The position numbers and the translations under genes were made by a program. A stretch of DNA of 25,716 nucleotides from CAZPKH01 sp964407165. GTDB lineage: Bacteria > Bacteroidota > Bacteroidia > Bacteroidales > Muribaculaceae. The DNA is taken from assembly GCA_964407165.1 (NCBI GenBank), contig CAYOUJ010000033.1, positions 1 to 25,716 of the forward strand. The letters are read 5' to 3'. Under the pieces are notes generated by a model. The model saw only the letters and a list, made by a program, of their open reading frames with translations, had not been told where the DNA came from and did no database searches. Shown one piece after another: positions 8,045-16,643 of the stretch; the first letter of the stretch is position 1; each line of letters opens with the position of its first letter.

Positions 8045-9049
8045 ATGCCCCGCAAGCGCAGAAACCACCCATACGACGACCTCCCCGGGCTCTTCGACGA
8101 ATTTGAAGACAATAGGAGGGGGGCGGCGCCCTCGCGCCCCGCCGCTGCAGGCGTTCAAGCGAATACTCCTCTTATAGGGGGGCGCGAGGGCGCCGCCCCC
8201 CTCCTTTCTCCCATCGACTTCATCTCCTTCGGCTCCGGCAGCTCCGGAAACTGCGCCTACATCGGCGACCGCGACGGCGGATTCCTCATCGACGCCGGCA
8301 TAGAACCCAACAACGTCTTCACGGCCCTCGCCCGCAACGGCATCCAGCCCGAGATGGTACACGGCATAATCCTCACCCACGACCACGGCGACCACATACG
8401 CTACGTCTACTCGACCGTGCGCCGTTACCGCCACCTCCTCGTCTACTGCACCCCCAAGACCCTCGGCGGCATCATGCGCCGACACAACATCAGCCGCCGC
8501 CTGACAGACTATCACAAGCCTGTCTACAAGGAGTTTGAGTTCCGCATCGGCAACTTCTCCATCACCCCCTTCGACGTCAGCCACGACGGCACCGACAACG
8601 TCGGCTACTTCATCCGCTCGGGCCACCACACCTTCACCATCGCCACCGACCTGGGGTGCATCACCGAGCGCGTCGACCACTACATGCGCCTGGCGCGCTA
8701 CATCATGGTCGAGGCCAACTACGACGAGGAGATGCTGCGCCGCGGCTCCTACCCCGAATACCTCAAGGCGCGCATCGTCGCCGACAACGGCCACCTCGAC
8801 AACCGCGTGACCGCCGACTTCCTCGCCGGCATCTATACCGACGGGCTGCGCGCCGTGTTCCTCTGTCACCTCAGCCACGACAACAACACCCCCGAGCTGG
8901 CCACCGAAACCGTGCGCCGCGCACTACTCGCCGCGCACCCGTCGCTTACCATCGGCGACGGCACCCACTCCCTCGCCTCCCGCGACGCCGCCCTGCAGCT
9001 CCTCCCCCTCCCTCGCTTCACCCCCACCCCCCTCTTCCGCTTCCACTAA
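8045..9049 (+). CDS. MBL-fold metallohydrolase, YycJ/WalJ-like, with in-frame palindromic insert
   Basis: This is a metallo-beta-lactamase-fold hydrolase of the YycJ/WalJ group, a probable nuclease whose substrate in this lineage is unknown. The core begins with ISFGSGSSGNCAYIG. The metal site HDHGDH has its first histidine at residue 112, and DVSHDGTDNVGY, ATDLG and VEANYDEEMLRRGSYP follow as in the family. The 334-aa protein is longer than a bare core because residues about 24-54 are encoded by a palindromic repeat (8114-8205) between an N-terminal MPRKRRNHPYDDLPGLFDEF segment and the core. The frame is intact through the insert, so the gene is probably functional. A palindromic repeat begins one base after its stop. 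Confidence 0.85.
   Translation: MPRKRRNHPYDDLPGLFDEFEDNRRGAAPSRPAAAGVQANTPLIGGREGAAPLLSPIDFISFGSGSSGNCAYIGDRDGGFLIDAGIEPNNVFTALARNGIQPEMVHGIILTHDHGDHIRYVYSTVRRYRHLLVYCTPKTLGGIMRRHNISRRLTDYHKPVYKEFEFRIGNFSITPFDVSHDGTDNVGYFIRSGHHTFTIATDLGCITERVDHYMRLARYIMVEANYDEEMLRRGSYPEYLKARIVADNGHLDNRVTADFLAGIYTDGLRAVFLCHLSHDNNTPELATETVRRALLAAHPSLTIGDGTHSLASRDAALQLLPLPRFTPTPLFRFH
8114..8205. repeat. GC-rich REPIN-like palindrome inside the MBL-fold CDS
   Basis: Two 27-bp arms (8114-8140 and 8179-8205) are perfect reverse complements separated by 38 bp. Each arm is itself a GGAG-preceded hairpin with loop CCCT (AGGG on the other arm). The same arm recurs at 12.5 kb and 16.6-16.9 kb in non-coding DNA, which marks this as a dispersed repeat captured by a gene. 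It encodes RRGAAPSRP...REGAAPLL without a stop. Confidence 0.9.
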
Positions 9050-9050
9050 A

Positions 9051-9182
9051 GGAGGCGACGCGCCCTCGCGTCGCCACACCAAGCGTGCCTACCCGCCCCT
9101 AAGCACCATAAGTGCTGTGCAAAGCCGGTAGACACGCCTGGCAAACACGCCTGGGAGGGCGACGCGAGGGCGCGTCGCCTCC
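9051..9182. repeat. REPIN-like palindrome between convergent genes
   Basis: Perfect 25-bp arms (9051-9075 and 9158-9182) each fold as GGCGACGCG / CGCGTCGCC around CCCT or AGGG and carry an outer GGAG/CTCC. The 82-bp interior includes GGTAGACACGCCTGG, also found in related form at 16.88 and 18.57 kb. It fills the whole space between the MBL-fold gene and the convergent beta-helix gene (1 bp and 3 bp from their stops) and could serve as a bidirectional transcript end. Confidence 0.9.
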
Positions 9183-9185
9183 TAA

Positions 9186-11753
9186 TTACTTCGTAGTCGG
9201 GGTGATGGAGGTGCTGGTGCCTCCGGTGGCGGTGCCACCGAGGGTGATCACGCCATCGAAGTAGCTCTCCGTCGGGTTGCTCACGGCCGTGCAGTTGCGC
9301 ACGAGCTTGTAGGAGGTGCCGCTGACAAACTCCGGCGAGCTGACCAGCACCGTGGCGCTGCTGATGGCGCGGGGCACCTTGTAGGCCACGATCACCGTGC
9401 CGTCGCTCTTCTGCAGCGTCAGGTAGGTGTTGGCCGTCAGGCTCTGGCCCGACTGGCTCTTGTAGGGCTGCGTGGCCGACGTTGGCGTCGACGTGCTGCC
9501 CCCGATGCCCATCAGGGTTCCACCATTGATTTTAAACGTGTTGTTGTCGCAGTCGAAGCCCTCCTCGGGCGACGACGTGCCCTGCGAGATGACGATGCCG
9601 CCGTTGAACTCGAAGCCCTGGCTGCCGTTGCAGTCGATGCCGTCGTTGCCCGAGGCGTTGGCCCATACCACGCCGCCGTTGAAGGTAATCTTCGTGGCCG
9701 CGTTGATGCCGTCGTCGTAGGTGGTGCACACGGTGGTGCCACCGTTGAAGGTAATCGACGCCTTGCTCTCGATGCCCTCGCCACCGTCGTTCTTGGTTGA
9801 GGTGACTATGGTGCCGGAGTTGATGTAGATGTCGCCGAGGGCCTTGATGGCCTTGGGCTGGCCGGTGAGGCTGGAGTTCATGCCGGAGCCGCTGGTGCTG
9901 ATGGCGGCGCCGGTGGTGGAGGCGCTGACGCTCGGGCCGTCGGTGGCGCCCTCGGTGCCGATGGTGAGCACGCCGTCGATGTTGATGCCCTTGCCGCCCT
10001 TGCCCGTCGAGGTGATGGTGATGTTGCCGCCGGTGATGGTCACGTTGCCGTCACATTTGAATCCGGCTGCCGAGTAGCTCTCGTTGCCGTCGCTCTTGAT
10101 GGTGCCGCTTTGGTATGTCGAGGTCACGTCGCTGATGCTGTAGGTGCGGACGGTGCCGGAGGTGGAGTAGCTCGACGAGATGGTGTAGAAGTGGTTGCTG
10201 CCGTCGGTGGGTCCGCTGAAGTTGCCGCTCTTGATGGTGTAGGTGGTGCCGCTGCTGCCGCCGAAGCCGCCGCCGCTGGTATAGTCAGGGGCGCCGAAGT
10301 AGAACGTGCCCTCGGTGGCCTTCTTGAAGTCGTAGTAATAGAACGTGGTCGAGCGGCCGTTGACGCTCACGCTGACGCTGCCGGGGCAGGTACCCTGCAG
10401 GGTGCCGTCCTCGGCGTAGACATATACCGTGCTCCACACGCCCCCCTGCTGGTTCGGGCCCATGCCGCCGCTGGAGGGCACGCTGACGTACACCTTGTAG
10501 CTCTCAGACGAGCCGGTGGACGTGGGGTCGTAGAGGGCGCCGTCGCCCGAGGTGGTGATGTTGAACGTGCCGCCGGTGATGTTGAACGTCCCGTCGACCG
10601 AAAATCCCTTGCCGCCCTGGCCCGAGTTGGTGACGGTGAACGTGCCGCCGCTGATGGTGGCGTCGCCGTTGATCTTCACGGCCGTGGAGTAGCTGGGGTC
10701 GCCGTCCTCGATGATGACGTTGCCGGAGTTGACGAAGGTGAAGTCGCCGTCGGTGACCTTCAGGTCGCCCTTGCCCTTGATGCCCTTCGATGCGGCGCCC
10801 GTGGCGGTCAGGCTGATGGTGCCTCCGCTGACGGTGATGAGGCTGTCGGCCTTGAGGCATGCCACATCCTCCGCCGAGCAGTTGATGGTGAGCGAGCCCC
10901 CCTTGATGATCATCTGCCCGTTGTCTTCGTCGGTGGCGTCGTCGGTGATCTCTGCCTGGATGCCGTCGCCGGCCACGTTGCTGATGTTGACCGAGCCGCC
11001 GTTCATCTGGAAGTATTGGGCGGCGTGTATGCCGTCGTTGGCCGAGCCGAGGATGTTGACGGTGCCGACCGTCTTCTTCAGTTGTATGTACTCCTTGGCG
11101 GAGATGGCGTGCTTGCAGGTGCCGGTGACGTTGAGCGTGCCGGCGCCCTCAAACTCGGGGTGGCCCTTGAAATACATCGCGGCCTTCTGCTTGCCCCCGG
11201 AGTAGTCGACGAGGGTGTTGACCGTCCCCGAGTTGAGCACCACGGCTATGCGCTTGCCGCACTCGATGTCGATGGCCGCGCCCTGCTTGCTGGTGATGCT
11301 CACGCCGTTGAGCTGCAGCGTGGTCTTGTAGGAGCCGTTGTAGGTATAGCCGCCGTCGGTGGTGGTGCCCGTCAGGCGCACGGTGATCTCGTCGGTGGTG
11401 TTGGTATTGTCGACGGTGACGTAGCCGCCCGACACGCTGACGGTGACGCCGCGGTGGGCCAGCGGGTTCTCGTAGGTGACGGTGCCGTCGGCGTTCCAGA
11501 CGATGTCTACCATCATCACGTTGGCCACGTCGGCCGAGGTCATATACTTGACGGTGGCGTCGGCCCGGGTGTAGGTGTTGTAAGAGGTGCCGACCACGGT
11601 GTTGTCGTTGCTGAGCGTCAGCGAGGTGATGTCGGCGTAGGGGACGAGCACGCTGTTGCCGTCGGTGTCGACTATGCGCAGCGACGGGGTGCCGGCGATG
11701 GCTGCGAAGGCCACTATCGCGGCCCCTATTGCGGTGAGTATATATTTTTTCAT
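9186..11753 (-). CDS. secreted beta-helix carbohydrate-binding protein (Cthe_2159-like)
   Basis: This is an 855-aa exported protein with a clear signal peptide (MKKYILTAIGAAIVAFAAIAG). Its body resembles the Cthe_2159 / carbohydrate-binding beta-helix family. It is dominated by short turns such as NGGSVNISNVAGDGIQ, ISGGTFTVTNSGQGGKG, FNITGGTFNITTSGDGA and ITGGNITITSTGKGGKGIN, in two blocks (about residues 80-420 and 540-780) joined by a Gly/Ser-rich segment. Cthe_2159 itself binds cellulose and acidic polysaccharide; the ligand here is unknown. There is no type IX sorting tail at its C-terminus. It lies 67 bp downstream of a small secreted protein on the same strand, probably as a two-gene unit. 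Both share an N-terminal pattern of a short beta segment followed by ITSLTLS or VSGITFD. Confidence 0.8.
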   Translation of the reverse strand: MKKYILTAIGAAIVAFAAIAGTPSLRIVDTDGNSVLVPYADITSLTLSNDNTVVGTSYNTYTRADATVKYMTSADVANVMMVDIVWNADGTVTYENPLAHRGVTVSVSGGYVTVDNTNTTDEITVRLTGTTTDGGYTYNGSYKTTLQLNGVSITSKQGAAIDIECGKRIAVVLNSGTVNTLVDYSGGKQKAAMYFKGHPEFEGAGTLNVTGTCKHAISAKEYIQLKKTVGTVNILGSANDGIHAAQYFQMNGGSVNISNVAGDGIQAEITDDATDEDNGQMIIKGGSLTINCSAEDVACLKADSLITVSGGTISLTATGAASKGIKGKGDLKVTDGDFTFVNSGNVIIEDGDPSYSTAVKINGDATISGGTFTVTNSGQGGKGFSVDGTFNITGGTFNITTSGDGALYDPTSTGSSESYKVYVSVPSSGGMGPNQQGGVWSTVYVYAEDGTLQGTCPGSVSVSVNGRSTTFYYYDFKKATEGTFYFGAPDYTSGGGFGGSSGTTYTIKSGNFSGPTDGSNHFYTISSSYSTSGTVRTYSISDVTSTYQSGTIKSDGNESYSAAGFKCDGNVTITGGNITITSTGKGGKGINIDGVLTIGTEGATDGPSVSASTTGAAISTSGSGMNSSLTGQPKAIKALGDIYINSGTIVTSTKNDGGEGIESKASITFNGGTTVCTTYDDGINAATKITFNGGVVWANASGNDGIDCNGSQGFEFNGGIVISQGTSSPEEGFDCDNNTFKINGGTLMGIGGSTSTPTSATQPYKSQSGQSLTANTYLTLQKSDGTVIVAYKVPRAISSATVLVSSPEFVSGTSYKLVRNCTAVSNPTESYFDGVITLGGTATGGTSTSITPTTK

Positions 11754-11768
11754 GATTGTTCGATTATT

Positions 11769-11828
11769 ATCGATGGTTATCGATGGTCTATCGATGGTCT
11801 ATCGATGGGTTATCGATTATCTATCGAT
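11769..11828. repeat. ATCGAT array with 10-11 bp spacing
   Basis: Six perfect ATCGAT sites start at 11769, 11779, 11790, 11801, 11812 and 11823, a spacing of 10, 11, 11, 11 and 11 bp. Several are followed by GGT. The array fills the space between two - strand genes and overlaps the stop codon of the upstream one. A similar phased set occurs at 20143-20190. Confidence 0.85.
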
Positions 11829-12228
11829 TCATTATTTTGGTTACGCGGGTGCCTTGGCGCAGGATATACACGCCGGCGGGGAGGCCGTCGGTGCTGCCGG
11901 TGGCCACGCGAACGCCCTGCAGGTTGTACACCTCCACGGGGGCCGCGCCCTCGGAGGCGTCGGCGCCCACCTGCTCGATGCCGGTGATGTCGGCAGAGAA
12001 GCCCATCGTCCAGCCCTGTGAATCACTGTAGGTTGCTGTCTTGCCCGAGGCGAGGGTGACCGTCATCGTCCCCGCCGTGGCGTCGAATGTAATGCCCGAC
12101 ACGTCGCTGACGGCGTAGGAGGTCGACTGCTCGGTGCCGTCGTTCCAGGCCAGGTAAAGCGTGTCGTAGCTCCGGGCGCTCATCGTCACAGCGATAAACG
12201 CCAATGCCAAAGATAGATAAAGTCTCAT
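11821..12228 (-). CDS. small secreted protein with type IX-like sorting tail
   Basis: A 135-aa exported protein of unknown function. I chose the ATG at 12228 because it begins a good signal peptide (MRLYLSLALAFIAVTMSARS); the frame is open 20 codons further upstream but that part is charged and overlaps the promoter. The middle (WNDGTEQSTSYAVSDVSGITFD) is a short all-beta unit common in Bacteroidales surface proteins. The C-terminus VYNLQGVRVATG...GVYILRQGTRVTKIM matches the tails of the two large proteins encoded across the intergenic region. The tail suggests delivery by the type IX secretion system (inference). It probably shares a transcript with the beta-helix gene. Confidence 0.75.
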   Translation of the reverse strand: MRLYLSLALAFIAVTMSARSYDTLYLAWNDGTEQSTSYAVSDVSGITFDATAGTMTVTLASGKTATYSDSQGWTMGFSADITGIEQVGADASEGAAPVEVYNLQGVRVATGSTDGLPAGVYILRQGTRVTKIMNR

Positions 12229-12256
12229 AACTGCGGTATATTTTGCTTGTTGGCGG

Positions 12257-12289
12257 CAAATATACAAATTTTTCGGCCAAATCTGCAAC
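12257..12289 (-). promoter_or_regulatory. Bacteroidetes-type promoter for the - strand pair
   Basis: Read on the - strand, TATATTTG (12264-12257) matches the TAnnTTTG -7 element exactly. GTTG (12289-12286) lies 21 bp upstream as a -33 candidate. The -7 ends 28 bp before the chosen start, supporting ATG 12228 over the longer frame. Confidence 0.6.
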
Positions 12290-12322
12290 TTTTTTCACAA
12301 TTTTCGCCAAATTTGCAATAAT

Positions 12323-12712
12323 ATCTCATACAGAAACATCAGAAACTACGGAAACAAAATAAAAATAAAAAAATTTAGTTTCTTTTGTTTCGTGCGTTTC
12401 TGTAGTAACTATTCACCGAATACCAATATTATTATAAATGCGCTCCAAAGGAGCGCGCTGATGATAACCCCGGGCAAGCGAAGCGCAGCCCGGGGGAGCG
12501 GGGCGGCGTCCTCGCGCCCCGGCACCCCAACGGGGTGCGCTGATGATAGTTGAGCCGATCATCAGCGCACCCCTTTGGGGTGCATGTCCGGGCGGTTTGT
12601 TTTTCACCCCGGGCTGCGCTTCGCTTGCCCGGGGTTATCATCAAACTGCCCCTTTGGGGCAGAAATGCCTATTGAATTATATTCGGTGAATAGTTACGTT
12701 TCTGTATGAGAT
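12323..12712. repeat. nested palindromic repeat region
   Basis: This 390-bp region between divergent genes holds several nested perfect inverted repeats. The outermost is 15 bp (12323-12337 with 12698-12712), then 18 bp (12405-12422 with 12680-12697), 35 bp (12460-12494 with 12608-12642), and an inner 26-bp pair with one mismatch (12522-12547 with 12558-12583). It includes four hairpins with a conserved ATCATCA/TGATGAT flank and one copy of the GGAG-GGGGCGG arm at 12495. I see no gene in 12229-12898; apart from two promoters the rest is AT-rich. Confidence 0.88.
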
Positions 12713-12766
12713 TTTTTATTTCAGGCGGGAATTGGGCAATTTTTTCAAAGTTTTTGGGTAAAAATT

Positions 12767-12796
12767 TTTCCGTTTTAAAATTTATTCATACTTTTG
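12767..12796 (+). promoter_or_regulatory. promoter for the 1225-aa secreted protein
   Basis: TACTTTTG (12789-12796) matches TAnnTTTG. TTTC at 12767-12770, 18 bp upstream, is an imperfect -33. The predicted leader is roughly 95 nt before the ATG at 12899. Confidence 0.5.
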
Positions 12797-12898
12797 CATT
12801 TGATTTGCACGCCGAGTAACCCGGCTCGTGCCTTTGGGAGTGCTCAATACACATTAATAATTATAGATATTCTTTTATTCACTTAAACCAAACAGCAA

Positions 12899-15800
12899 AT
12901 GAAAAGATTTACCAGATTGGCTATCGCTCTTTGCGTGGCTGCTCTTCCTGGCATCGCTTTTGCAGATGTTGCCGTGAAGGCTCCTACGCCTGCCGAGCGT
13001 GCGGCTACCGCTGTTGAGAAAGGCCGGACGGCCCTCGTCTCGACTATGAACACCGCAGCCAAAGTCGTTACCAAAGCTGTCAACAAACACTTTGAGCTGA
13101 CTCCCGCCGAGTCTTATACCATCGCCGACGTCGTCGAGGCTCCCGCCTCCGCGCAGTCGATGGCCAAGAAGGCTCCCGCCAAGAAGATCTCTTCCATCAG
13201 CGACGTCTATGGCACATGGATGATTGCAAGCGTTTCGCCCTACGACGATAGCGTCAAGTATTACACACCCGTAATATTTTCCGCTAACGACACCGAGGGC
13301 CGCGTAACAGTCAAATTCCCCTCGCTCTCGACAGCCATTCAGGGCTACATGAGCGATGCCTACGCACTCGTTGATCTCGATGCCGGCACAATCAGCTTCC
13401 CATGCTACAGCTCAAGCACGGACTACACGATGGGCACCAACGGCACCACCGGCTACTATTACTATGTTCTCCGCCACACCTCGGGCACCAACTACAGCTG
13501 CCTCTCCGGCTCCTCCATCATCTTCCAGATGAATGAGGATGGCACCCTCAGCAGCACAAACCTGCCCATCACCTATAACGGCATGCAGTACGACGGTCTT
13601 GGCGTTGTCGCTCGCAACAACTCAACCGGCACCCTTTCCGGCATCAGCCTCGTTACCGTGGGTGTCAGTGGTATGAAGCCCTCTAACGGCACCATCAACT
13701 TCACCAGAAGCTCCGTCGAGTACAATCTCCCCGTCTATGGCGAATATTACACCGAGGAAGGCGTTGACTACCTCGAGGTAGGTCCTGTCATCTACGGCGG
13801 CCAGGGCGCTGCGGTCAAAATGACCCTCGACCGCGAGAAGAAGACCGGTTTCTTCCCCGCTGACACTTACGCCTACGTAAACTACAGCACGACAAACTCC
13901 AAGCGCGACGACTATCTGATGTATTACTCGATGTGCAACGCCGCCGGCGTCGCCGACGTTCAGGGCACATATTCCGAGGACCTCAAGACCGTCAACTGGA
14001 AGGGAGCCAACTATTCATCTTCCGAGGACTGGTGCGCAATGGACTTGCTTTCCACCTATTGGTTCGGCCAGTGCACCCCCGCTACCGTCACCTTCACCAA
14101 CGTGGTCGACAACCGTCTGCAGGAGGGTGAGATCGAGCACCTCTACATCGTCGGCACCTACGAGATGGACGGCGAGCAGGTAAGCTGGGATCCCGCCAAG
14201 GTATTCCCCATGACCCGCGACGACCAGGTGTTCACCGCCACCATCACCCTCACCGGCTCCCCGGCCTACTTCTCCTTCTGCGAGAACGTCGGCTCATCGT
14301 CGAGTGACTGGAGTGGCATCGAGCCCCGCTATGGCGCCTCCACCAACAATTATGAAATCACCCCCGGCGTTGCCGCCACCATCGTCAAAGGCAACAATGA
14401 CAACGCGTTCTGCATCGAGGGCGGCGAATACTTCGTCACCGTCGACATGGCTGCCAAGACTGTCACCCTCCAGACCGTTGCACCCAACCCCTTCGATGCT
14501 GACTATGTTGCCAAGTTTGACACCTACAACAGCAGCACCAAGGCTTACGACACCCCCACCACCAGCGCCGGCATAGGCGTCACGTTCGACGGTGTCAACA
14601 ACGAGGTTTCGTTCACCGGCATGTTCATCCCCGGCTCGACCTTCGCTGTCAAGGGTTCGTATGACGCAGCCACCGGCAAGATTGTCATCCCCGGCAACCA
14701 GATAGCCTGGAACTATGGCGCCTACGGCAACTTCTACCTCCGCAAGGGCACGCCCTCTTCCAACAGCACCACCGATGACATCACCGCTAAGCTCAACGAA
14801 GACGGCACCATCACTATCGATGACAACTGGATTATCATCTATACCTACAGCGGCACCAACTATTACTACAACACGGGTGCAAACACCGTCATCGTGCCCT
14901 GCAACGCCGTCATCAATTACGACGACGCTTACTATGGCACCACCGACCAGTCCTATCCCATTGTAGTCGAAGAGGCTGACTCTTCTATCATAGTCTACGG
15001 TCTTGGTGAGAGCGACTATAATCCCGTCACTATTTACATTGACGGCACCTCCGTATCGATGCCCAGCCAGTACTCCGGCTACACCTCCTCCTCTTACGGC
15101 AGTCTTTACACCTATCCTTTCACCGCCACTTCCTCCGGCATCTCTATAAGCAAGACCGAAGGTGCGACCACCGTCACCGGCACTATCACTGACGAGAAAG
15201 GCATAAAGACCATCGCCCTGGGCAACTGGTGCTACGCCTACGACACGAGCAACTACCTGACCACCCCCTGCTACTCCAACTGCACCATAGTCTATGGCGA
15301 GGAGATTGAGGTTCCCGAGCCCAACTACTCCGCCACCGGCATCGTCAGCCCGTATGACAGCTGGGGCAAGGCCGTGCTCCCCGACAGCACCTACGGCGCT
15401 ATCACCCCGACCGTCGAGAGCTATGACGGCTACGTCATCGTCCGCGCCTTCGCAGGCGTAGAGGGATATGACATGAAGGTCGCCTACGACTCCGCAATGA
15501 ACGTCGTCGGCATCGCCGGCATCGTCAACGGCGTCGAGGACACCATGGTCACCAGCGGCTATGCCAACGTCTACACCGGCCTCACCGGCGACAGCGACTA
15601 CTACTTCCAGGCCTACGTCGGAAGCGGCTACGGCTACGTCAAAGACAACGGCACCGACAGCGGCTATGTCCTCCAGATGGGCTACATGGGCAGCCTCTAC
15701 GGCGTATACTACGTCACCTGGCCCTACAGCAACGACCCGACCCTCTACGTAGTCGGTCTCAACAACAACTGGGATCCCTCCAACCCGATGGAGGTCGAGG

Positions 15801-16576
15801 CAGAGAACGGTGTCTACACCATCGTAATGCCCGAGGGCGACACCCAGTTCAAGATCTCCACCGCCAAGGGTGCCGACAGCAGCGACTGGACTACGTTCAA
15901 CGCCGGCGCATACAACATCAAAGACACCGAGAAGATCGCCGACAACACCGGCGAGACCAAGTATGAGCTCGTAAGCGGCGACCAGAACATCCAGGTTGCC
16001 TACGCCGAGGGCCAGTGGACCATCACCGTCGACCTTGCCAACCTCAAGATCAGCGGCGTCAACGCCACCGACGAGCCCAAGGCCGAGATCCCCGAGACCT
16101 GCTACATCATCGGTGAGGTTGCCGCAGGCAGCTGGAACCCCGCCACCGTCGTAGCCCTGACCAAGTCTGAGACCGAGGAAGGCATATTCTCCGGCTCCGT
16201 TGAGTTCTCCGGTGTATACTTCAGCATCTGCGAGAAGCAGGGCACCGAGGGCGACTGGAGCTCCATCGGCACCCGCTGGGGAGCTGTCACCAACGACTAC
16301 AACCTCGAGGTCGGCGTTCCCGCCACCATCGTCAAGGGCAACAATGACAACGCCTTCAAGATGGCCGTCGAGGCTCCCGGCGTTGCCGCCATCGTGGTCA
16401 ACTTCAAGGACATGACCGTCGTTGTCAACGAGTTCACCGGCGTTGAGGGCATCATCTTCAACTCCGTCGAGCCTATCGAGTACTACAACCTCCAGGGCGT
16501 ACGCGTTGCCAACCCGTCCAACGGCGTCTACATCATGCGCCAGGGCAACACCGCCGCCAAGGTTTATGTAAAGTAA
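12899..16576 (+). CDS. large secreted multidomain protein with SusE/F-like modules and sorting tail
   Basis: A 1225-aa exported protein, signal peptide MKRFTRLAIALCVAALPGIAFA. Residues about 97-400 form a Tyr/Ser/Thr-rich beta domain (ISSISDVYGTW ... TVNWKGAN ... VTFTNV) shared with the protein encoded at 16997. Residues about 415-520 (LYIVGTYEMDG ... VKGNNDNAF) and about 1068-1180 (CYIIGEVAAGSWNP ... VKGNNDNAF) are an internal duplication. Residues about 949-1060 (LYVVGLNNNWDPSNP ... FKIS) resemble SusE/SusF-type starch-binding modules. The last 33 residues (YYNLQGVRVANPSNGVYIMRQG) are a type IX-like sorting tail. Carbohydrate binding is inferred from the module pattern; no catalytic motif was found. 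The codon mix is a little less GC-rich near the 5' end than in its neighbours. Confidence 0.8.
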   Translation: MKRFTRLAIALCVAALPGIAFADVAVKAPTPAERAATAVEKGRTALVSTMNTAAKVVTKAVNKHFELTPAESYTIADVVEAPASAQSMAKKAPAKKISSISDVYGTWMIASVSPYDDSVKYYTPVIFSANDTEGRVTVKFPSLSTAIQGYMSDAYALVDLDAGTISFPCYSSSTDYTMGTNGTTGYYYYVLRHTSGTNYSCLSGSSIIFQMNEDGTLSSTNLPITYNGMQYDGLGVVARNNSTGTLSGISLVTVGVSGMKPSNGTINFTRSSVEYNLPVYGEYYTEEGVDYLEVGPVIYGGQGAAVKMTLDREKKTGFFPADTYAYVNYSTTNSKRDDYLMYYSMCNAAGVADVQGTYSEDLKTVNWKGANYSSSEDWCAMDLLSTYWFGQCTPATVTFTNVVDNRLQEGEIEHLYIVGTYEMDGEQVSWDPAKVFPMTRDDQVFTATITLTGSPAYFSFCENVGSSSSDWSGIEPRYGASTNNYEITPGVAATIVKGNNDNAFCIEGGEYFVTVDMAAKTVTLQTVAPNPFDADYVAKFDTYNSSTKAYDTPTTSAGIGVTFDGVNNEVSFTGMFIPGSTFAVKGSYDAATGKIVIPGNQIAWNYGAYGNFYLRKGTPSSNSTTDDITAKLNEDGTITIDDNWIIIYTYSGTNYYYNTGANTVIVPCNAVINYDDAYYGTTDQSYPIVVEEADSSIIVYGLGESDYNPVTIYIDGTSVSMPSQYSGYTSSSYGSLYTYPFTATSSGISISKTEGATTVTGTITDEKGIKTIALGNWCYAYDTSNYLTTPCYSNCTIVYGEEIEVPEPNYSATGIVSPYDSWGKAVLPDSTYGAITPTVESYDGYVIVRAFAGVEGYDMKVAYDSAMNVVGIAGIVNGVEDTMVTSGYANVYTGLTGDSDYYFQAYVGSGYGYVKDNGTDSGYVLQMGYMGSLYGVYYVTWPYSNDPTLYVVGLNNNWDPSNPMEVEAENGVYTIVMPEGDTQFKISTAKGADSSDWTTFNAGAYNIKDTEKIADNTGETKYELVSGDQNIQVAYAEGQWTITVDLANLKISGVNATDEPKAEIPETCYIIGEVAAGSWNPATVVALTKSETEEGIFSGSVEFSGVYFSICEKQGTEGDWSSIGTRWGAVTNDYNLEVGVPATIVKGNNDNAFKMAVEAPGVAAIVVNFKDMTVVVNEFTGVEGIIFNSVEPIEYYNLQGVRVANPSNGVYIMRQGNTAAKVYVK

Positions 16577-16603
16577 ATTAGCGCTTAGCTTATCCCCTAT
16601 AAC

Positions 16604-16632
16604 GAGCCGCGCCCGCACCCCGGGCGCGGCTC
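16604..16632 (+). terminator. GC-rich hairpin after the 1225-aa gene
   Basis: GAGCCGCGCCCG and CGGGCGCGGCTC form a perfect 12-bp stem around a 5-nt loop, 28 bp after the stop. There is no T-run, so terminator function is uncertain although the stem is strong. Confidence 0.5.
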
Positions 16633-16643
16633 TCTGCATCATT

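Noticed and set aside
10110..11987. Long + strand open frame (625 codons) opposite the beta-helix gene
   Set aside because: It is an antisense shadow caused by GC-rich codon periodicity: Ala/Gly/Val/Asp-rich, no recognisable domain, and the - strand frame has a signal peptide and beta-helix repeats.
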